A DNA stretch of 64,000 nucleotides from Massilia niastensis DSM 21313 (GTDB lineage: Bacteria > Pseudomonadota > Gammaproteobacteria > Burkholderiales > Burkholderiaceae_D), in the NCBI RefSeq assembly GCF_000382345.1, contig NZ_KB908086.1, forward strand, positions 1-64,000. Reading direction: 5' to 3'. Below are positions 16,136-24,523 of the stretch, piece by piece. Both the position numbers and the translations under genes were made by a program. Under the pieces are notes generated by a model. The model was given only the letters and a program-made list of their open reading frames with translations. It ran no database searches and was not told where the DNA came from. Numbering within the stretch: position 1 is the first letter of the stretch; each line of letters opens with the position of its first letter.

Positions 16136-16711
16136 TCAGCCCGACCTCGCATCGACATAGTGGTTGTCACCTTCGTCAACGTAGCTGTTCATGAGGCGCA
16201 TGCCCGCGCCGGCAAGCAGGCGCCGGTAGGTCGCCTCACCGAGCGACCGTGAAGGCCGACCGGTTTGAAGGTCCTTCCATGCACAGGGAGCGCGAGGCGC
16301 GCTGAACAAGAAGCGTCCGCCTGGCTTGAGGGCTGTTCCGACGCTGTCGATCAGCTTCCGCTGGTCGTCTTCCGCAAGCAGGAACATGAGTCCCACAGCA
16401 ACTGCGCCATCAAATTTTCGGCCGAAAAAAGTGCTGCCCTGAACCGCTTCGCACGCCGCGGGCGCTTCGGGAAATCGGCGACGGAACGCCGACAGCAGCG
16501 TTGGAGATGCATCGATTCCGAAGACCGTGAAGCCTTCTTCCACGAGCGCCAGGGAAATCGGCGCGCCTGACCCGCAGCCAATATCCACGACATCGGCACC
16601 TGGCGGCAGATGTGTCGCCCACCGCCTCACGACACCGCTACCGATGTCGGAGCGAGCAGCCAGGAACTCAGCGGCAATGGCTTCCCAGCCGCCGGATGGA
16701 TCGTCATTCAT
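16136..16711 (-). CDS. Class I SAM-dependent methyltransferase
   Basis: This 191-aa protein has the SAM-binding motif I VVDIGCGSGAP, the acidic residue at the end of strand 2 (VFGID) and a post-motif LKPGGRFLFSAP. The start at 16711 has AGAAGG 6 bp upstream; an ATG at 16729 adds six residues without such a site. Substrate unknown: these motifs are shared by small-molecule methyltransferases of many kinds. It converges with the HTH gene and lies downstream of the aldehyde dehydrogenase on the same strand with a 188-bp gap, so co-transcription is uncertain. Confidence 0.8.
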   Translation of the reverse strand: MNDDPSGGWEAIAAEFLAARSDIGSGVVRRWATHLPPGADVVDIGCGSGAPISLALVEEGFTVFGIDASPTLLSAFRRRFPEAPAACEAVQGSTFFGRKFDGAVAVGLMFLLAEDDQRKLIDSVGTALKPGGRFLFSAPRAPCAWKDLQTGRPSRSLGEATYRRLLAGAGMRLMNSYVDEGDNHYVDARSG

Positions 16712-16899
16712 GGTGCGCCTTCTGGTCATGATTACGTCGTGTCAGGCAGGTCGAGAGGAGATACTGGCTCAACGCTTGCCGAGCCGCTTTCGTTTACACG
16801 GCCCGGGGTTGTTGCACAGCCCGGGCCCGTGCGGACATCGCCGCTTGGCTTCCTGCCCGTCGCTCCCTCCAGGGCGGTGGTCGATTCAAGCCGCAAAGG

Positions 16900-18336
16900 C
16901 TACTTGCGTCGGACACGGCCAAGATGCATGGCGAGCGCCAGATCGGCGAAGCGTCCAAAGGGCGCATGCAAGAGCCTGGGGAGACTCCAGCGCCTCTGCA
17001 CATACACGCCTTTTCCATGACTCAGCGACCGGAACCCTTCGATGCCGTGATACGCGCCGATGCCGCTTGGTCCAATGCCTCCAAACGGAAGGTCGTCTTG
17101 CGCGACATGCATCAGGGTATTGTTTATCCCAACGTTTCCAGACGTCGTGCGGCTCAACAAGGTCCTGCAATCGGCGTTATCGGGGCCGAAATAATACAGT
17201 GCAAGCGGCCGTGGACGAGCGTTCACGTAGTCGACTGCCTCGGCCATCGTGCGATAGGTGCGGATCGGCAGAATGGGCCCGAAGATTTCCTCCTGCATGA
17301 TGGCCATGCTGTCGTCGACGCCCACGACCACTGTCGGCGCAAGCGTGCGCTCGGTTGCGCTTTCGAGGTGGGTGCTTGCCTGGATCACGCTGGCTCCTCG
17401 ATCCTGGGCATCCTTCAACAGCGCGCCTAGCCTGCTGAAGTGCCGCTCGTTGATGATCGACGTGTATTGAGCCCCTGCGGCCTCCTCTGGGTAGCACGCG
17501 GCGACCACATCTTTATACGTGGAAACGAATTTCTCAATATCGGCTTCATGCACCATGACGTAATCGGGCGCCACGCAGGTTTGCCCGGCATTCGACAGTT
17601 TTCCGAACACGAGGCTTTGTATGGTCCGTGTGTGGCAATGCCCAGGCGCGACGATAGCCGGGCTCTTGCCGCCAAGTTCGAGCGTGATGGGGACCAGGTT
17701 CTCACTCGCCGCCTTCATGACCTTTCGGCCTACCTCAGTGCTGCCTGTGAAGATGAGATGATCGAACGCCAGGCGGCTGAACTGCGCACCGACTTCGGGG
17801 CCGCCCAGTATGACGGCAACCTCGTCCGTCAAGAACCGGCTGGCCAGCATGCGCTTGATCAGTTCGCTGGTACGCGGTGTCAGTTCGGATGGTTTGATCA
17901 TGGCGCGGTTACCGGCCGCCAGCGCGGTCGCCAGAGGAATCATCGTCAGTGAAAACGGGTAATTCCACGGGGCCATGATGCCGATGACACCCTTGGGCTG
18001 GTATTCCACATAGGCATACCCAGGTCGATACGACAGGCCGACATGCCTTCGCTCCCGTTTCATGAAGCGTCGCAGATGCCGCATGAGGTAATCGATCGAC
18101 TGGATAATGCCCATCAGTTCCATGACCCCGGTTTCGTATCGGGACCGGTTTCCAAAGTCCAGGCTGATCGCGTTTTCCACTTCGAGCCGGTAATCCAGCA
18201 CTGCCGAGCGCAAGCGCTTCAGGCGCTCTTTGCGCTCGCCCAGGGTAGGCGGCCCATCGTCGAGAAAGGATTTTCGCTGTTGGCGCAGTGTCATTTGCAT
18301 TGTTTCGTCGGCGGGGATGTCAAGCAGCGCGGTCAT
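16900..18336 (-). CDS. calB: Aldehyde dehydrogenase, coniferyl-aldehyde dehydrogenase type
   Basis: This 478-aa NAD(P)+-dependent enzyme has the class-3-like N-terminus of coniferyl aldehyde dehydrogenases (LRQQRKSFLDDGPPTLGERKERLKRL), PWNYPFSLTMIPLATALAAGN, the general base in TLELGGKSP and the catalytic Cys in NAGQTC. It should oxidise aromatic or medium-chain aldehydes to acids. The ATG at 18336 is preceded by AGGA; longer upstream reading is probably non-coding. It follows the flavin oxidoreductase gene by 49 bp and shares its MerR-type promoter. Coniferaldehyde as the natural substrate is a family-level guess; a general detoxification role for reactive aldehydes fits the MerR control equally well. 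Confidence 0.85.
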   Translation of the reverse strand: MTALLDIPADETMQMTLRQQRKSFLDDGPPTLGERKERLKRLRSAVLDYRLEVENAISLDFGNRSRYETGVMELMGIIQSIDYLMRHLRRFMKRERRHVGLSYRPGYAYVEYQPKGVIGIMAPWNYPFSLTMIPLATALAAGNRAMIKPSELTPRTSELIKRMLASRFLTDEVAVILGGPEVGAQFSRLAFDHLIFTGSTEVGRKVMKAASENLVPITLELGGKSPAIVAPGHCHTRTIQSLVFGKLSNAGQTCVAPDYVMVHEADIEKFVSTYKDVVAACYPEEAAGAQYTSIINERHFSRLGALLKDAQDRGASVIQASTHLESATERTLAPTVVVGVDDSMAIMQEEIFGPILPIRTYRTMAEAVDYVNARPRPLALYYFGPDNADCRTLLSRTTSGNVGINNTLMHVAQDDLPFGGIGPSGIGAYHGIEGFRSLSHGKGVYVQRRWSLPRLLHAPFGRFADLALAMHLGRVRRK

Positions 18337-18385
18337 GGCAGGTCCTGGCGTAAGCTCGTAGGGTAGCGACGGCAAGCGGGCCGGC

Positions 18386-19618
18386 TCATGCCGGCTGACG
18401 CCCCATCCAGCGACGGTAGCGGCAGGTCTTGATGGTCGTGTCGAGCTGCTGCTCCAGGAATGCATACGCCGGCGTGACGCCCGGGTTGGGGATACGCCCG
18501 CGACTTAGCCTGCGCAGCTGGTGCTTCACCATCGCCATGTACGCGAGCGAGGCCAATACCTTGTTCCTCCATCCGATCGAACGCAGCATCGGTGCGCTGG
18601 CCTTCCCCGATTCCCACTCTCGCGGCAGGGCGGGGTTGAGTGCCAGGGCCGTGCCAATACCGACCATGGCGATACCGCCCTCAAGCACCTGTTCGGCGAC
18701 GGGCAGGCGCCGGATGCCGCCAGTGACCATGATCGGCAGGCGGGCGCCCCCTGCGATATCCTGGGCAAACTGCAGGAAATAGGCTTCGCGCGACAAGCTG
18801 CGCCCGTCCCGCGCCTGGCCGTGCATGGCCGGCGCTTCGTAGCTGCCGCCGGAAATTTCGATGAGATCGACTCCCAGGGGATTGAGCAGGGCGACCACCT
18901 GCCTGGCATCCTCGGGACTGAACCCGCCCCGCTGGAAGTCAGCCGAATTGAGCTTGACCGACAGCGAAAAGCCGGGGCTGACGCGGGCGCGGATTTCCCT
19001 GACGATTGCGACGAGCATGCGCGCTCTGTTGCCGATCGCGCCGCCCCAGCGATCCATGCGCTTGTTGGTGAGCGGCGATAGAAATTGACTGATCAGATAG
19101 CCATGGGCTGCATGAACCTGCACGCCGTCGAAGCCGGCTTGTTCGGCCAGTACCGCGGCGTTGACGAAGCGGCCGATCACTTCAGAGATCTCATCCTCGG
19201 ACATCGCGCGCGGCACGGTGAACTGTTTTGAGAAATTCCCCATGTCCATCGGAACAGCGGAGGGAGCGATCGTCAGTTGCCCGAGAGCGGCCGGCATCTG
19301 GCGCCCGGGGTGGTTAATCTGCATCCAGACCTGCGCTCCGCGCGCGCGTGCGGACTGCGCCCACTGCTGGAAACGCGCCAGGTGTCGTTGGGATTCGAGA
19401 ACGACTCCTCCGGGACCCGTCATGGCGCGGCGATCGATCATCACGTTTCCGGTAATAATCAAGCCAACCCCGCCGTCTCCCCACGCCCGGTACAGGCGGA
19501 TGAGCTCGTCAGATGGCGCATGGTCCGGATCAGCAAGGTTTTCCTCCATTGCCGACTTGGCGATCCGGTTCGGAAGAGACGTGCCATTTGGCAAAGTTAG
19601 CGGGGTGAAGGGGTTCAT
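18386..19618 (-). CDS. Old-yellow-enzyme family NADH:flavin oxidoreductase
   Basis: This 410-aa FMN enzyme has an (alpha/beta)8 barrel with AHGYLISQFLSPLTNKR after the active-site histidine region and the phosphate-binding VTGGIRRLPVAEQVLEGG segment. It lacks the extra FAD/NAD domains of 2,4-dienoyl-CoA reductase, so it is a stand-alone ene-reductase type, reducing activated C=C bonds of enals, enones or nitro compounds. AGGAG lies 7 bp before the chosen ATG. It is the first gene after a MerR-type promoter and is followed by the aldehyde dehydrogenase: reduction then oxidation of unsaturated aldehydes is a plausible pairing. Confidence 0.85.
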   Translation of the reverse strand: MNPFTPLTLPNGTSLPNRIAKSAMEENLADPDHAPSDELIRLYRAWGDGGVGLIITGNVMIDRRAMTGPGGVVLESQRHLARFQQWAQSARARGAQVWMQINHPGRQMPAALGQLTIAPSAVPMDMGNFSKQFTVPRAMSEDEISEVIGRFVNAAVLAEQAGFDGVQVHAAHGYLISQFLSPLTNKRMDRWGGAIGNRARMLVAIVREIRARVSPGFSLSVKLNSADFQRGGFSPEDARQVVALLNPLGVDLIEISGGSYEAPAMHGQARDGRSLSREAYFLQFAQDIAGGARLPIMVTGGIRRLPVAEQVLEGGIAMVGIGTALALNPALPREWESGKASAPMLRSIGWRNKVLASLAYMAMVKHQLRRLSRGRIPNPGVTPAYAFLEQQLDTTIKTCRYRRWMGRQPA

Positions 19619-19646
19619 TGGATGCTCCTTGTTTGGGATAAGGGGC

Positions 19647-19677
19647 ATCGTAAGATTCAAGTGAACTTGAAGGTCAA
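19647..19677 (-). promoter_or_regulatory. MerR-type promoter of the oxidoreductase-aldehyde dehydrogenase operon
   Basis: Read on the minus strand, TTGACC and TACGAT are 19 bp apart, the overlong spacer typical of MerR-activated promoters. The spacer holds the perfect inverted repeat TTCAAGT-TC-ACTTGAA (19656-19671). The oxidoreductase start lies about 30 bp downstream. The regulator encoded at 19929 is the obvious activator. Confidence 0.75.
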
Positions 19678-19797
19678 GCAGATTTTCGCGGCTGTGTCAC
19701 CACGGCAGGAAGGTCCCGGAATCCGGCCAGGCTGGCATACGGCGGCGTACTGCCGAAGGCGGGCGCTGCACATGGATCGAAAAGTCCGCGCTGCCCA

Positions 19798-19828
19798 TTG
19801 ACATTGAACTTAACTTCATGTGTAGAGT
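19798..19828 (+). promoter_or_regulatory. MerR-type promoter of the merR-like gene
   Basis: TTGACA (19798-19803) and TAGAGT (19823-19828) are 19 bp apart and the spacer carries an imperfect copy of the same dyad (TTGAACT-TA-ACTTCAT). It points at the MerR gene with a leader of about 95 bp, suggesting autoregulation. The weaker dyad may mean a lower affinity. The rest of the 310-bp divergent region shows no gene. Confidence 0.6.
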
Positions 19829-19928
19829 TGGAGGCGGTGGGCAGCAAGTGCCCGTCACGTAGGACGACAGAGTTCCAGCAACGCTGCGGGTAGTTCATTG
19901 AAGCAGTAAAGACAGAAAGGAGAGGTAC

Positions 19929-20351
19929 ATGAAAATCGGCGACCTTGCCAAGCGCACGGGTCTTGCGCCGTCAACGATCCGGTTCTATGAATCCAAAGGA
20001 TTGTTGAAATCGGTCGGCCGCCTTTCGAACGGCTACCGGGAGTATCCGCTCGAAGCGGTGGCGATCCTTTCCATCATCATGAATGCGCAACAGACCGGCT
20101 TTACGCTTGACGAGATCAAGCAGGTGTTGCCCGCGAATTCCACGAACTGGCGACATGATGAATTGATGGCGATGCTGCACAAGAAGCTGGATGACATCGA
20201 ATCCATGGAAGTCCGGCTCGCGCAGAACAAGGCCCATCTTCGTTCCCTTATTGAGCTCATCAACTCCAAGCCCGAGGGAATGGCGTGCAAGGACAACGCT
20301 AGCAGAGTGATGGACTCGGTGGGTATTTCGGATGGCAAGAACGGTTCCTGA
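19929..20351 (+). CDS. MerR-family transcriptional regulator
   Basis: The 140-aa protein begins with the classic MerR winged helix (MKIGDLAKRTGLAPSTIRFYE). A long dimerisation helix follows (about residues 80-112) and then a short tail. Only one cysteine is present (CKDN, in the tail), so it does not look like a metal sensor of the CueR or ZntR kind, which use two or more. AAAGGAG precedes the start. Three promoters around it have the 19-bp spacer such activators need: one for the divergent oxidoreductase operon, one for itself and one for the next gene. An organic electrophile or drug-like inducer is a reasonable guess. Confidence 0.88.
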   Translation: MKIGDLAKRTGLAPSTIRFYESKGLLKSVGRLSNGYREYPLEAVAILSIIMNAQQTGFTLDEIKQVLPANSTNWRHDELMAMLHKKLDDIESMEVRLAQNKAHLRSLIELINSKPEGMACKDNASRVMDSVGISDGKNGS

Positions 20352-20410
20352 TAGCGGGAGCCTCGGCGGCGGGATTCCCGGCACGTTTCACCTGGATCGT
20401 CTTTGCTCGC

Positions 20411-20441
20411 TTGACCTTGAACCTGGGTTCAACCTTAGGAT
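20411..20441 (+). promoter_or_regulatory. MerR-type promoter of the acetoacetate-decarboxylase-like gene
   Basis: TTGACC (20411-20416) and TAGGAT (20436-20441) are separated by 19 bp. The spacer contains the perfect dyad TTGAACC-TG-GGTTCAA (20417-20432), closely similar to the dyad in front of the oxidoreductase. The next gene starts about 150 bp downstream. Confidence 0.75.
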
Positions 20442-20594
20442 GGCATGGAGGTTTCGCCACTTGGCGCCCTGATTTGTCAGGCCCGCATGATGAAACCTGC
20501 CGCCATGCGATGGGCAGGCTCGTGAATTCCCGCTATGCCGGGAGCCGCTTTCCTGTTCATGGTTACCCATTAATGACTGAGAAGGCAGCGATAC

Positions 20595-21605
20595 ATGAAT
20601 TTGAAAACAGGAGCACTGGTGTTGTCGGTTTCCTTGCCGGGTGCCGCGGCGAGTCACGCGGACACGCTGAGCGGAAGCGAGCCGGCGACGCCGTCCACCA
20701 GGACCATCGATATCGCAGACTACAGCGTCCCTGTTGTCGCAGGCGGACTGTACGACCGCTACCGGTCGAATACACCCCTGTCGGTCGTTCAGGCGGAGGC
20801 GCCTGGAGTGGATGTGAGCTGGTTCAGGACTATTCCCAAAGTCAAGTTAGATGTGGGATTCGAGACCTACTCGCCAAATTTTTATTACAAGAACCGCAGG
20901 ATCACCGCGATCTTTACTGCCGATATCGAGCGGTTGCGGAAGCTGATGCCTGTGGAGGTGATGAAAGCGGTCCAGCCGGTTCAACTCTGGCCGGGGCGCG
21001 GCGTCGTTGCGCTGACGGCTTACGAATATCAATATTGCGATAATGACAGCTACAACGAAATTTCGCTCTCCATCGTCACGACGAAACCGGGCACGATCGA
21101 TCTCGGCCCGGTATCCCTGCTGCGTCAAGCGATGTCGGACGATTACTGGGGCTATGTACTCAAGCTGCCGGTGAATACGGAATTGGCCAGGGTGAGAGGC
21201 ATTGTCGGATACAACTTGCCGAAATGGTTGACCGGTATCGACATCGAAGAAAATGGAAAAAGTCTCACGTTCACGATCGCCGACAGCCAAACGGGGAAGG
21301 CCGACGTCGTGTTCCGGGGCGAAAAGTTGGGAGCTCTGTCAAATGAGGCGACTTTCGTCAAAAACAGCTTTACCAATCTCGACGCGAGCGGGCGATTAAC
21401 CACCGGGCACACGCTTTCTCGACAGCTTCGCCACGCGTCGAGCAAAAGAGCGGAGTCGGCCGGCCTGCAGCTGAGCGATGGAAGTCTGTCTTCCTACATC
21501 AAGTCCCTGAAACTGGGGAAGATGTTGAAGTATGAATACGTACCCGATTTCCAGAGCGCGCTCTACGCGCCGACAGCACTGACATCACTTTCCGCAACAA
21601 AGTGA
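20595..21605 (+). CDS. Exported acetoacetate-decarboxylase-like protein
   Basis: This 336-aa protein has a probable signal peptide (first 22 residues, ending ASHA). Its central region resembles the acetoacetate decarboxylase fold (ITAIFTADIERLRKLMP, YEYQYCDNDSYNEISLSIV, RGIVGYNLPKWLTGIDIEE). Members of this superfamily decarboxylate, hydrate or aldol-cleave small keto acids through a Schiff-base lysine; a periplasmic copy is unusual. Codon use is less G/C-rich than in the flanking operons. A MerR-type promoter lies upstream. Whether the catalytic lysine is present cannot be settled by eye, so enzymatic activity is unproven. Confidence 0.65.
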   Translation: MNLKTGALVLSVSLPGAAASHADTLSGSEPATPSTRTIDIADYSVPVVAGGLYDRYRSNTPLSVVQAEAPGVDVSWFRTIPKVKLDVGFETYSPNFYYKNRRITAIFTADIERLRKLMPVEVMKAVQPVQLWPGRGVVALTAYEYQYCDNDSYNEISLSIVTTKPGTIDLGPVSLLRQAMSDDYWGYVLKLPVNTELARVRGIVGYNLPKWLTGIDIEENGKSLTFTIADSQTGKADVVFRGEKLGALSNEATFVKNSFTNLDASGRLTTGHTLSRQLRHASSKRAESAGLQLSDGSLSSYIKSLKLGKMLKYEYVPDFQSALYAPTALTSLSATK

Positions 21606-21760
21606 ATCAGGCAGACTGATATCACTGCCCCTGCCGCCACGACAGGGGGCAGCATTCAGGCGACTTGAAGACGCTGGAGCGAAAGTGCTTCGAAAAATTC
21701 CGCTTTGAGCGAATGGCGGATGCGTTGCGCGATTAGCGGACAAATCGCGCGCGCCAGCCC

Positions 21761-21837
21761 TGTTTTGGTGCGCGTCCCGTCCATATACTTGATGTACGCC
21801 GATCCACGAGAGGTGGCGGTGCGCCCAACACATCAAG
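21761..21837 (+). promoter_or_regulatory. Promoter region of the quinate/shikimate operon with an inverted repeat
   Basis: A good -10 hexamer, TATACT (21784-21789), has a weak -35 (TGTTTT, 21761-21766) at 17 bp. Just downstream an 8-bp perfect inverted repeat, CTTGATGT (21788-21795) and ACATCAAG (21830-21837), brackets the likely start site. The first gene begins at 21854. Confidence 0.4.
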
Positions 21838-21853
21838 AATAGAGAGACAGACG

Positions 21854-22735
21854 ATGATTGCGCAAAAAGGTAATCCGGAACCGCATAACCCGCTCGGCAT
21901 CGACGGCATCGAATTCATCGAGTACGCCACCCCCGCGCCGCTGGCGCTGGGGGCGCTGCTCGAACAGGTGGGCTTCGTGCTCACCGCGCGCCACCGTTCG
22001 CGCGAAGTGACCCTGTACCGCCAGGGGAGCATGAACGTGATCGTGAACGCCGATCCGCGCGCGCTGCCGCATGCCGGCAGCGAAGTCCAGTCGACCATCA
22101 TCAGCGCCATCGCGCTGCGCGTGCGCGACGCCGACATGGCCTACCGGCGCGCCCTCGAGCGCGGCGCCTGGCCGATCGCCACCCGCGCCGGCGCCATGGA
22201 GCTGAACATACCGGGCGTGCACGGGGCAGGGGATTCGATCCTGTACTTCGTCGACCGCTTCCGCGATTTTTCCATCTACGACGTCGACTTCAAGCCGGTC
22301 GCCGCCGCCCCGGGCAATCCGCCCGCCATCGCCGGCCTGCATTTCTTCGGCGTGGTCCAGGCCATCGGCGAGGGCCGCGCGAACGAGTGGATCGACTTCT
22401 ACCAGCAGCTGATGGACTTCCAGCCGCTGCCCGAAGGGCGCAGCTTCGGCGTGATGCCGCGCGGCGTGCTGCTCGAAAGTCCCTGCCACAGCTTCTACCT
22501 GCAACTGGTGGAGCCGCCCGAGACCGGCGCCACCCGGCACTGGGACGAACAGCTGCTGCGCATCGGCATGGGCGCACCCGACGTGCCGGCCGCCGTGCGC
22601 GAACTGAAGGGGCGCGGCATCGTGTTCGTCGACCGCGAGGGCGTGCAGCCGAGCGAGAAGGGCGCGCTGACCCAGCTGTACAAGGGCGGCGTCAGCTTCG
22701 AACTGGTGACCAGCCGCCTGGAGGCGCGAGCATGA
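21854..22735 (+). CDS. HPPD-like VOC-family protein (QuiC1 C-terminal-domain homologue)
   Basis: This 293-aa protein has two vicinal-oxygen-chelate modules and resembles 4-hydroxyphenylpyruvate dioxygenase in outline: IDGIEFIEYATP at the start, AIAGLHFFGVVQAIGEG in the second module, and GVSFELVTSR at the end. Genuine HPPD is about 350 aa and acts in tyrosine breakdown. In Pseudomonas QuiC1, an HPPD-like domain is fused behind the 3-dehydroshikimate dehydratase barrel. Here it is a separate gene in the same operon as that barrel, which argues for a role with it rather than in tyrosine catabolism. AGAGAG precedes the start; the next gene overlaps by ATGA. Catalytic activity is uncertain. Confidence 0.78.
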   Translation: MIAQKGNPEPHNPLGIDGIEFIEYATPAPLALGALLEQVGFVLTARHRSREVTLYRQGSMNVIVNADPRALPHAGSEVQSTIISAIALRVRDADMAYRRALERGAWPIATRAGAMELNIPGVHGAGDSILYFVDRFRDFSIYDVDFKPVAAAPGNPPAIAGLHFFGVVQAIGEGRANEWIDFYQQLMDFQPLPEGRSFGVMPRGVLLESPCHSFYLQLVEPPETGATRHWDEQLLRIGMGAPDVPAAVRELKGRGIVFVDREGVQPSEKGALTQLYKGGVSFELVTSRLEARA

Positions 22736-23583
22736 GCCTGCCCATCAGCGGCACCACCCGCATCTTCCCCGTCATCGGCTGGCCGGTCGAGCAGGTGAAG
22801 GCGCCGGCCCTGTTCAACGCTTACTTCGAGCGCCATGGCATCGACGCCCGCGTGATTCCCCTGAAGATCGCGCCGCAGGACTACGCGGCGGCGGTGCGCA
22901 TGCTGATGACGTCGATGGAGAATGTCGGCGGCATCTTCGTCTCGATCCCGCACAAGCCGATGAGCGTGGGCGCGGTCGACAGGCCGACCCGGCGCGCGCT
23001 GCTGGCCGGCGCCTGCAATGCGATCTACAAGGACGCGGAAGGCGCCATCGTCGGCGACCTGATCGACGGCGAAGGCTTCGTGCGCGCGCTCGATCGCACC
23101 TGCCTGGAGGCGCCTTTCGACTACGCCAATGCGCGCGCCCTGGTGGTCGGCACCGGCGGCGTGGGCTGCGCGGTGGCGGCCTCGCTGGCCGCGCGCGGCG
23201 TCAGGCATGTGGCGATCTGCGACGTCCGCACGGAACAGGCGGAGCAGCTGCGCCGGCGCCTGCAGGATGCCTTCCCGGCGACCGACGTGGGGCTCGGCGC
23301 GCCGCATGCGGCCGGCTACGACCTGGTGGTCAACGCCACCCCGCTGGGCATGCACGCGGACGATCCGCAGCCGCTCAGTTTGGAAGGCGTGGGAACGCAC
23401 TGCATCGTCGCCGACTGCGGCATGAAGATCGAATACACGCGCCTGCTGCGCGATGCGAGCGCGCGCGGCTGCCGCATCCAGTTCGGCAAGGAGATGATGA
23501 TCGAACAGTCGCCGCTCTACCTGGAACTGTTCGGCTGGCCGGGTGTCTCGGCGGACGCGTTCCGCGCGCTGGAGGCGCTATGA
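22732..23583 (+). CDS. Shikimate/quinate dehydrogenase family protein
   Basis: This 283-aa protein has the AroE layout: substrate domain with VSIPHK (catalytic Lys) and GDLIDGEGF (catalytic Asp), then a Rossmann domain with VGTGGVGCAVAASLA, and VNATPLGM. The phosphate-loop neighbourhood reads CDVRTEQ, with an acidic residue after strand 2 that may favour NAD+ over NADP+, as in catabolic quinate/shikimate dehydrogenases. It would turn shikimate into 3-dehydroshikimate, the substrate of the next gene. It overlaps both neighbours by ATGA, so this is a catabolic operon rather than the biosynthetic aroE, which usually lies elsewhere. Confidence 0.85.
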   Translation: MSLPISGTTRIFPVIGWPVEQVKAPALFNAYFERHGIDARVIPLKIAPQDYAAAVRMLMTSMENVGGIFVSIPHKPMSVGAVDRPTRRALLAGACNAIYKDAEGAIVGDLIDGEGFVRALDRTCLEAPFDYANARALVVGTGGVGCAVAASLAARGVRHVAICDVRTEQAEQLRRRLQDAFPATDVGLGAPHAAGYDLVVNATPLGMHADDPQPLSLEGVGTHCIVADCGMKIEYTRLLRDASARGCRIQFGKEMMIEQSPLYLELFGWPGVSADAFRALEAL

Positions 23584-24461
23584 ACCTGTCCAACTTCGGG
23601 ATGGACAGCATCACGCTGGCCGGACCGCTGGAATCCAAGCTGGCGGCGTCGAAGGCGGCCGGCTTCTCGCAGATCATGCTGTGGGCGAAGGACCTGGCCG
23701 GCCATCCCGGCGGCCTCGCCGAGGCGGTGCGCCTGGTGAAAGCCAGCGGCGTGCGCGTGACCGGGATCCAGGTCATGCGCGACTACGAAGGCCTGGCCGG
23801 CCCGCTGCACGAGTACAAGCTCGATATCGCGCGCAACATGCTGCAGGTCTGCAAGGCGGTCGGCGCGCCCCTGCTGATGGTGTGCTCCAGCACCTCCAGC
23901 CACGCCAGCGGCGACATGTCCCACATCGCGCGCGACCTGGCCAAGCTGGCCAACCTCGGGGTGCCGCTGGGTGTCAGGGTCGGCTACGAGGCGCTGTCCT
24001 GGGGCCGCCACGTGAACGGCTACGAACAGTCGTGGGAAGCGGTCGAGATGGCGGAACATGCCAACCTCGGGGTCGTGATCGATTCCTTCCACATGCTGGC
24101 CAACGGCGCGGACCTCGACGGACTGGGCGACATCCCGGGCCACAAGATCGCGCTGGTGCAGCTGTCCGACTTCATGTGGCGCGAGATCCGCAGCGCCGAG
24201 GAAAGGCTGGAGACGGCGCGCCACCTGCGCGTGTTCCCTGGCGAAGGCCTGCATTCGAGCGAACTGTCCGACCTGCTGCGGCGCCTGGACCGCGCCGGCT
24301 ACCGCGGCGACTACAGTTTCGAGGTCTTCAACGACGACTACCTGCAGCTCTCGCCCGAGATCGTGGCGCAGCGCGCCTGGCGCTCGGCCAAGTGGGTGAC
24401 CGACCAGGTACTGCGGCGCAGCCTGCCGGTGCTGGGACGCGGCCACCGGGCGCCGGCGTGA
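23580..24461 (+). CDS. quiC: 3-dehydroshikimate dehydratase, TIM-barrel (sugar-phosphate-isomerase-like)
   Basis: This 293-aa xylose-isomerase-like barrel has the metal-binding Glu in VGYEALSWGRHV, Asp and His in VVIDSFHML, and the last Glu in YSFEVFNDDY, the pattern of bacterial catabolic 3-dehydroshikimate dehydratases (QuiC, AsbF). The product is protocatechuate. No ring-cleavage gene for protocatechuate is in the window, so it must be elsewhere. The gene overlaps the dehydrogenase by ATGA and is followed by a transporter. It corresponds to the N-terminal half of fused QuiC1. Confidence 0.82.
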   Translation: MNLSNFGMDSITLAGPLESKLAASKAAGFSQIMLWAKDLAGHPGGLAEAVRLVKASGVRVTGIQVMRDYEGLAGPLHEYKLDIARNMLQVCKAVGAPLLMVCSSTSSHASGDMSHIARDLAKLANLGVPLGVRVGYEALSWGRHVNGYEQSWEAVEMAEHANLGVVIDSFHMLANGADLDGLGDIPGHKIALVQLSDFMWREIRSAEERLETARHLRVFPGEGLHSSELSDLLRRLDRAGYRGDYSFEVFNDDYLQLSPEIVAQRAWRSAKWVTDQVLRRSLPVLGRGHRAPA

Positions 24462-24523
24462 CGGGCAGGACGAACGGATAGCGGCCGCCGAGCCGGATAA
24501 CACAGAATATTCAGGAGACCAAC

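Noticed and set aside
16801-16826. GCCCGGG/CCCGGGC hairpin between the aldehyde dehydrogenase and methyltransferase genes
   Set aside because: A 7-bp stem without a T-run on either strand; too weak to call a terminator.
21854-22735. Annotation as tyrosine-pathway 4-hydroxyphenylpyruvate dioxygenase
   Set aside because: Shorter than true HPPD and embedded in a quinate/shikimate operon with ATGA coupling; the QuiC1-domain relation explains it better.
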